Below, piece by piece: positions 59,446 to 64,000 of a stretch of DNA of 64,000 nucleotides. The translations under genes and the position numbers were made by a program. The stretch is from contig NZ_BSSE01000001.1 of NCBI RefSeq assembly GCF_030268965.1, forward strand, positions 124,001 to 188,000, read 5' to 3'. Under the pieces are notes generated by a model. It made no database searches. It was not told the DNA's origin and worked only from the letters and a program-made list of their open reading frames with translations. The DNA is from Microtetraspora sp. NBRC 16547 (GTDB lineage Bacteria > Actinomycetota > Actinomycetes > Streptosporangiales > Streptosporangiaceae). Position 1 is the first letter of the stretch; each line of letters opens with the position of its first letter.

Positions 59446-60668
59446 TCGCTGTGCTGCGGATGTTGAACAGGGGACGCTCGCGAGCCGAGCGGGTACGCGC
59501 CCGGCTGGTCGCCGCGGGCGCGGCGGTGGCGACGTTCCTGGTCTGCACGGCCGTCAGCCTGGCGGACTACCGGGATGAGGGCGACTCGCTGACGGGGCTC
59601 GGCCTGGCCCTGCTGGCCGTGCCGGTCGGTGGCCTGGTCCACCAGGCCAACCGGCTGGCCTCGGCCACCAGGGAGCGGCGGCTGGCCGCCCTGCGGCTGG
59701 CGGGGGCGACGCCGGGCGACGTGCGGCGGCTGGGCGCCATGGAAGGAGGCTTGCTGGGACTGGGCGGGTCGCTGGGCGGCGGCGCGCTCTACGTGGTCAC
59801 CCATCTCGCCGGGCCGCTGCCGCAGGTGCCGGTGGTCGTGGCTTTGGTGACGCTCGGCGGGGTCCTGTCGGGGGCACGCGCCGGCCGGCACGTCGTCGCC
59901 TCGCCGCTGGGAGTGGCCCGCCGTGCGCGCGTGCGGGGGCCGCGCGTGCGGGACCTGCTCCTCTTCGCGGGGGGCGTCGGCCTCTTCGTTCTCGGACTCG
60001 TGGTGAAGGGCCGTTTCCCGATCGTCAGTACGTACGGATCCGTGGCGTCCATGATGGCCGGGCTGGTACTGCTGCTGTTCGGCGTGACCCTGGCCGCGAC
60101 CTGGTTGATCAGGGCGTACGCCCGCAGGGCCGGTCGGCGGGCCCGGTCGGCGGAGGCGCTGCTGGCCGCGCGGCTGGTCGAGGCGGATCCGCGGGCGTGG
60201 GCCAGGGCCCTGTCCGTGGTGAGTCTGACCGTGTTCTTCGGCGCGGCAGCCGGGGCCCAGCAGGCCGGCGTCGGCTACTCCCAGGCGCACGCGCTGGTGG
60301 ACGTCGCGCTCCTGGTGGCCCTGGTGACCTCAGCGGTCGCCCTGGTGGTGCACCAGGCGGAGGAACTGATAGACCTTCGCCGCTCGTTCGCCGCGCTGGC
60401 CGCTTCCGGGGTGCAGGAGCGGGCACTGGGCGGGGTGCTCGTGCGGCAGGCGGCCATCGCTGCGCTGCCGGTCTGCGTGGTGGCGGCCGTGTCGGGGGTC
60501 GCGGTGGTGGTCCTGACCATTATGGACGTCTACCAAGTTCAGTGGCTCGGCTGGGCGGTTGCCAGGGCCGTGGCCATGGCGGGCGTCGGGGTGCTCGCCG
60601 CGGTGCTCGTCGCCCTGGCGGCACGCCCCCTGTTGCGCGGCGCACTCCGTTTTGAGACGCGAATATGA
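59442..60668 (+). CDS. FtsX-like ABC transporter permease
   Basis: This 408-residue protein has about ten hydrophobic segments and the FtsX-like cytoplasmic loop TRERRLAALRLAGATPGDVR, repeated in a related form (IDLRRSFAALAASGVQERAL) in the second half. That gives two four-helix permease units in one chain. There is no large extracytoplasmic domain, unlike MacB. ATG 59442 overlaps the ATPase stop (ATGA). The transported substrate is unknown; control is by the PadR gene at the head of the operon. Confidence 0.88.
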   Translation: MIAVLRMLNRGRSRAERVRARLVAAGAAVATFLVCTAVSLADYRDEGDSLTGLGLALLAVPVGGLVHQANRLASATRERRLAALRLAGATPGDVRRLGAMEGGLLGLGGSLGGGALYVVTHLAGPLPQVPVVVALVTLGGVLSGARAGRHVVASPLGVARRARVRGPRVRDLLLFAGGVGLFVLGLVVKGRFPIVSTYGSVASMMAGLVLLLFGVTLAATWLIRAYARRAGRRARSAEALLAARLVEADPRAWARALSVVSLTVFFGAAAGAQQAGVGYSQAHALVDVALLVALVTSAVALVVHQAEELIDLRRSFAALAASGVQERALGGVLVRQAAIAALPVCVVAAVSGVAVVVLTIMDVYQVQWLGWAVARAVAMAGVGVLAAVLVALAARPLLRGALRFETRI

Positions 60669-60729
60669 CCACGATCGCGTAGCAGGCCCTCCACTCGGGT
60701 CCGTGCGATACGGGGAAATGTAGCTGTGG

Positions 60730-61149
60730 GTGACCGGGGCTACGCTGAGCGGCCCCGGCTCTGAGTCGTCGCCCCGCGCGGACCCGCTCCTGAGGCTTCA
60801 AGAAACCATCGTTTTTGAGGCGACCGAGCGCGAAGGCACGCCCGCCGCAATGGCGCGGCTGGCGGCCTGCTACGACCTGGCAGCGGAGACGCTCAACAAG
60901 GTCGGCGCCACCTGAGCTGATCTGGCGCGCGTCTGGTGGCAGTGGGGCAAGCCTGAGCAGACGGCGTCGGCCCTGCTTGAGGCGCACCGGCACGCCCCGA
61001 GCGAGGTCCGTGACCGGCCTGCGATACGGCAGATAGCGGTGGAGCTGGCCGAGCGGCATCCGCGCGTGGCTGGTGTGCCTGAGCTCGCCGCCGCGATCGG
61101 CGCGATCGGTCATAGCCGCGGACCACGCCCCTGCATGTACACCACCTGA
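60730..61149 (+). pseudogene. C-terminal remnant of a TPR-type XRE regulator, with in-frame stop
   Basis: The frame reads AMARLAACYDLAAETLNKVG, then TGA at 60913-60915, then ADLARVWWQWGKPEQTASAL, LLEAHRHAPSEVRDRPAIRQ and ERHPRVAGVPELAAAIG. The second part matches the C-terminus of large Streptomyces helix-turn-helix/TPR regulators. The N-terminal DNA-binding domain is missing and an internal stop is present, so it is a relic. It follows the permease gene by about 60 nt. Confidence 0.6.
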
Positions 61150-61187
61150 CTCAAGGCTGGGACCCAGCCGAACAGGCGATTCACTCA

Positions 61188-61682
61188 TCACTGGCTGCGG
61201 ATCCGGAAGACCGGATACTGGTGCGAGACCCCCTCAAACTCCGACAGCGGTGCCCGCCGGTCTACGGGGATGTGGGGCCGCGCGCCAGGAGCGACGGCGA
61301 GATAGCGACGTAGCACGGGAGCTCGTTGCTCCACCGGAATCTCTTCCAGCGTGACCACCTCGCGGCCACGTCGGCGCAGGATGGCGTGTCCACCCGCGGC
61401 GCGGACGTTGCGCACCCAGTTCGCGTTCGGTCCGAGCATCGACACCAGGTAGCGCTCCCCGTCATGTTCCGCGACAGCGACCGGCAGCGATATCGGCCGC
61501 CCTGTGCGCCTCCCGACCACCTCCAAGGTGACCGCATTTCGCGGGAAGAAGACTCCCGATGCGTATAGCCGTGCGTCAATGCGGTTCCACGCCCGCATGA
61601 ACGACCCCGGCCGACTGCCTTCGTACAGCTTGCGCTTGAGCGCACCGAAGTGCCCGACCAGCGACTGGGTGATTCGGTTCAT
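61188..61682 (-). CDS. F420-type deazaflavin-dependent nitroreductase/quinone reductase (DDN family)
   Basis: This 164-residue protein has ASGVFFPRNAVTLEVVGRRT, YLVSMLGPNANWVRNVRAAG and a C-terminal FEGVSHQYPVFRI, the split-barrel pattern of the DDN family, whose members use reduced F420. ATG 61682 has AGGGT upstream. A longer in-frame reading to 61862 lacks conserved residues. The cofactor is made by the fbi genes at the other end of the window. The substrate is unknown; family members reduce quinones or nitro compounds. Confidence 0.87.
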   Translation of the reverse strand: MNRITQSLVGHFGALKRKLYEGSRPGSFMRAWNRIDARLYASGVFFPRNAVTLEVVGRRTGRPISLPVAVAEHDGERYLVSMLGPNANWVRNVRAAGGHAILRRRGREVVTLEEIPVEQRAPVLRRYLAVAPGARPHIPVDRRAPLSEFEGVSHQYPVFRIRSQ

Positions 61683-61895
61683 TGCGACCCTGCGGGAGCG
61701 GTCGCGGTATGCAATTCCCTTGCAATGACGTCCTGGCTCAGCCGACGGTCCGCCACATGCGGCCGTCGCCCGTCTCGTGCTTTGACGGCAACGGCATGTT
61801 GCTTCAGCGGTTGCGCCCGCCGATATCCCGGGAAGGTCATGGCTCCGGGTTTCTGCGGGCACCGTCCGTAGGTAGGCCTGAGGTCACGCATTCGA

Positions 61896-62354
61896 TCACG
61901 CCTGCGACGTCGGTCGCGATCCCCTCCACAGCAGCGCGACCGCCAGGAGTCCGGCCAGGCTCGGCACCATCCCGACCCAACCGAGCAGCGGCGGCAGGCC
62001 CGTGTCCCCGGAGCTGTCCCGCACGAGCAAGGCGAACAGGGCGACACTCAAGCTGAGTGCGAACACCAGGGTCGCGACGCTGCGGGCCCACCGCTTGCCC
62101 GCCCTGACCGCCCAGATGGCGAAGAACCACCAGATGATGCCGAGTGCTCCGACAACTGACAGGCAGACAAGCCACGTCATGACGGCGGTGTCGATGCGGT
62201 CCTGCGGGAAGGTGGGATAGCCAGCTCGGATGTGTCCGGCCAGCACGTTGCCGGTGGCAAGGTCGATCCACGGGACGATCATTGCGACAACGGTGAGCCC
62301 GAGGCCCGCGTACATCGCGCCGACGGCTGACTGCTTACGACGGGTCTTGGTCAT
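61896..62354 (-). CDS. Small four-helix membrane protein under TetR control
   Basis: This 152-residue protein has four hydrophobic segments (AMYAGLGLTVVAMIVPWIDL, MTWLVCLSVVGALGIIWWFF, and two more) and short loops. ATG 62354 is fixed by AAGGAGACAG upstream. No family is recognised. It is divergent from the TetR gene at 62514 across three operator-like sites, so it is the likely target of that repressor. Confidence 0.72.
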   Translation of the reverse strand: MTKTRRKQSAVGAMYAGLGLTVVAMIVPWIDLATGNVLAGHIRAGYPTFPQDRIDTAVMTWLVCLSVVGALGIIWWFFAIWAVRAGKRWARSVATLVFALSLSVALFALLVRDSSGDTGLPPLLGWVGMVPSLAGLLAVALLWRGSRPTSQA

Positions 62355-62436
62355 CGATCTGTCTCCTTCAAAGTAAGCCGCACATGCCGTACGCAACTGG
62401 CGGAATCAGGTGGTCACGCCGCTGCTCGGCCTACTA

Positions 62437-62487
62437 CCTACACCGTAAGTATTACCTACGGCGTAGAATATAGGCCTACGGTGTAGG
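62437..62487. promoter_or_regulatory. Three CTAC-N3-GTA(G) operator-like sites between divergent genes
   Basis: CTACACCGTAA (62438-62448), CTACGGCGTAG (62456-62466) and CTACGGTGTAG (62476-62486) share one consensus and lie 18-20 nt apart. The outer two also form a perfect 11-bp inverted repeat (CCTACACCGTA / TACGGTGTAGG). They fill the gap between the TetR and membrane-protein genes. Confidence 0.7.
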
Positions 62488-62513
62488 TTGAGCAAGACGC
62501 GAGAGGACGGCGA

Positions 62514-63185
62514 GTGACGAAACGCGGACAGGGCAAACCGGCCGGGCTGAGCCGCGAGCGGATTGCCGCCGCGGCGGTGGACCTCGTCGATCGCCAGGGG
62601 CTGGAGTCATTCGGGGTGCGGCGCCTGGCATCCGAACTCGGCGTCGATCCGATGTCGATCTACAACCACATCAAGGGCAAGGCCGCGCTGCTGGACGCCA
62701 TCTCCGAAGCCGTCCTGGCCGAGGTTTCAGCCACCGCCGCACAGTGGCCGGACGACTGGACGGACATCGCGCTCACGATGGCCCGCGGATACCGGGACAT
62801 GGCGATACGCCATCCCCGAATCTTCCCGTTGCTGGCGACCCGAGCGCAGACCTCAGCGGTGGCCTTCGAGGCGCTTGAGCGGCTGACTACGGCGATGCGC
62901 CGCGCCGGGATCGCCGACCAGACGATCGCGGACGCCCCCCTGGTTCTCTTCGGCTTCCTCAACGGGTATCTGCTCGCCACCCTGAGCACGGATCCCGGCG
63001 AGGCCGGTGACCCCGCGATGGGCGCGACCCAACCGGCGTTCGATCCGGCCCTGTATCCGACCATGGCCGCCCTGGCTCCCCTGCAAGCGGGGTTCGGTGG
63101 TGAGGCTGAGTTCGAGCGGATGCTGGAAACGGTTCTGGTCGGCATCGCCGCGGGTGCAACCAGACCGCAGGTGCGGCAACAGTGA
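62514..63185 (+). CDS. TetR family transcriptional regulator
   Basis: This 223-residue protein has its helix-turn-helix at about 13-58 (SRERIAAAAVDLVDRQGLES, then LASELGVDPMSIYNHIKGKA) and a TetR_C tetracycline-repressor-like C-terminal domain with MAIRHPRIFPLLATRAQ. GTG 62514 follows GAGAGGA. The three operator-like sites upstream suggest it represses itself and the divergent small membrane-protein gene. A strong terminator follows. Confidence 0.9.
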   Translation: MTKRGQGKPAGLSRERIAAAAVDLVDRQGLESFGVRRLASELGVDPMSIYNHIKGKAALLDAISEAVLAEVSATAAQWPDDWTDIALTMARGYRDMAIRHPRIFPLLATRAQTSAVAFEALERLTTAMRRAGIADQTIADAPLVLFGFLNGYLLATLSTDPGEAGDPAMGATQPAFDPALYPTMAALAPLQAGFGGEAEFERMLETVLVGIAAGATRPQVRQQ

Positions 63186-63214
63186 TCGTTTAGCGTCGGG
63201 ATCAGGAGACAGCG

Positions 63215-63246
63215 AACCCCGCCCTCCACAATGGGAGGACGGGGTT
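63215..63246 (+). terminator. Hairpin terminator with T-run after tetR
   Basis: AACCCCGCCCTCC, loop acaatg, GGAGGACGGGGTT is a 13-bp stem with one mismatch, followed by TT, 29 nt past the stop. Confidence 0.8.
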
Positions 63247-63287
63247 TTAGCTGGTCAACTCCTACTTCAACAGCTGGCGGGCCATGA

Positions 63288-63500
63288 CCATGCGAAGACG
63301 GAGCCCGCATCGCCGACGCGATTCGGCACCGCCTGTCCAGCGCGCGACCCGCCGCCTCTCCGGCTCCGGCCGAGGCTCCCGTCTCCGGAGATGACGATGT
63401 GTTCGAGGCTTTGCGGAAGCTGGGGGAGCTCCGTGACAAGGGTGTGATCACCGACGCGGAGTTCGCGGCGAAGAAGGCCGAACTGCTCGCCCGGATCTGA
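63288..63500 (+). pseudogene. SHOCT-domain protein remnant lacking its start
   Basis: The frame ends with VFEALRKLGELRDKGVITDA then EFAAKKAELLARI, a clear SHOCT (short C-terminal) domain, after a Pro/Ala linker. Upstream it meets a stop at 63285 and has no start codon before the domain itself. It is therefore the 3' end of a truncated gene. Confidence 0.65.
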
Positions 63501-63705
63501 TGCGCTACCCGGTCGAACGCGGCCACCGCGAGCGCGACGAGGAAGCGGGTGAGGACCAGCGCGCCGCCGACGGTGTCCTCGCCGAGCAGGGTCTGCGCGG
63601 TGAACTGCACGTCCACCACACCACGGCAGACCTAAAGTCCCTGTGCTGCGGGGGTCCGATATGTTCTCTTTGATCACGTCTTGCTCGGTCTTGGGGGTGT
63701 GTTCC

Positions 63706-64000
63706 GGTGCGCGGAATGCTGCTGATCATGGCTCTTGCCTTGAGCCTGTCCGGCTGTGGTGTGGTCCCCGGGCTCGCCGACGCGCCCACGCCGACCCCGG
63801 TCACCTCACAGGCCACGTCACCGTCTCCTTCGTCGGGCGCCGCGCCCTCCGCGAGCGCCGACCGCTCCGCGACCAAGGCGGCGCTGACCATCTCCCAGGC
63901 TAGGCAGGCTATGCGGGAGTGGGTGGGCAAGTACAACGCGGCGCTCAAGAAGCGCAAGTGGTGGCGACAGAACGCCCTGGTCGACTCGCTGTTCCTCGAG
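63706..64000 (+). CDS. Predicted lipoprotein (3' partial, cut by window edge)
   Basis: 98 residues are visible. A signal peptide with hydrophobic core LLIMALALSLSGC has the lipobox L-S-G-C, so the mature protein would begin at the cysteine with a lipid anchor. A Pro/Ser/Thr-rich spacer follows (TPTPVTSQATSPSPSSGA), then a helical, basic segment (AREWV-like REWVGKYNAALKKRKWWRQN). The GTG at 63706 is the likely start. The frame runs off the window, so the function is not visible. Confidence 0.7.

Noticed and set aside
63505-63660. A minus-strand frame reading TLLGEDTVGGALVLTRFLVA
   Set aside because: It looks like a membrane segment but is too short, has no start or ribosome-binding site, and no family could be assigned.

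Overview
The window is high-GC actinobacterial DNA. The evidence is strong third-position G/C bias in the genes, many GTG and TTG starts, a WhiB regulator, a complete set of coenzyme F420 biosynthesis genes and mycothiol/F420-type enzymes. The order DUF5719 protein - membrane glycosyltransferase - whiB - fbiA/fbiB - mannose-1-phosphate guanylyltransferase resembles the conserved chromosomal core of Streptomyces and relatives. The teichoic-acid-like gene set points to Streptosporangiales, but that placement is inference.

1-14.7 kb is a core region. It carries the tail of an unidentified gene, a DUF5719 protein, a large GT2 membrane glycosyltransferase, whiB, a membrane protein with a long Gln/Pro-rich tail, fbiA-fbiB, convergent fbiC, an AlkA-like DNA glycosylase with an odd repeat-encoded N-terminus, and a NDP-sugar pyrophosphorylase.

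14.8-24.6 kb is an envelope-sugar region. Two flippase-like membrane proteins, a methyltransferase, GT4 and GT2 glycosyltransferases, two large polytopic proteins, and a single-pass protein with two FtsX-ectodomain-like repeats are found here.

25.0-48.0 kb looks like a cell-wall glycopolymer (teichoic-acid-like) region framed by two LytR-CpsA-Psr (LCP) ligases. Between them are an acyltransferase, glycosyltransferases, a two-component system, and two sets of CDP-polyol genes. Set one is an archaeal-type glycerol-1-phosphate dehydrogenase, a LicC-like nucleotidyltransferase and a CDP-alcohol phosphotransferase. Set two is an IspD-SDR fusion resembling CDP-ribitol synthases, a TagF-like polymerase, a second CDP-alcohol phosphotransferase and a DUF5941 protein. 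A plausible reading is that these genes make CDP-activated polyols, polymerise and decorate them, and attach the polymer to the wall through LCP proteins. Two related small elements with CTAG-ended inverted repeats (120 and 217 bp) sit in this region and supply the TAG stop codons of three genes. They look like an undescribed MITE family.

48.0-64.0 kb is accessory. It holds an orphan ATP synthase a-subunit beside a TetR gene, a secreted M14 carboxypeptidase, a self-regulated SRPBCC/DUF4166/TetR operon with two perfect 16-bp operators, a PadR-ABC transporter operon with an apparently leaderless promoter, an F420-type nitroreductase, another TetR/membrane-protein pair with three operator-like sites, several decayed regulator, recombinase-like and SHOCT fragments, and the start of a lipoprotein gene cut by the window edge. 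No rRNA, tRNA or CRISPR array was seen.
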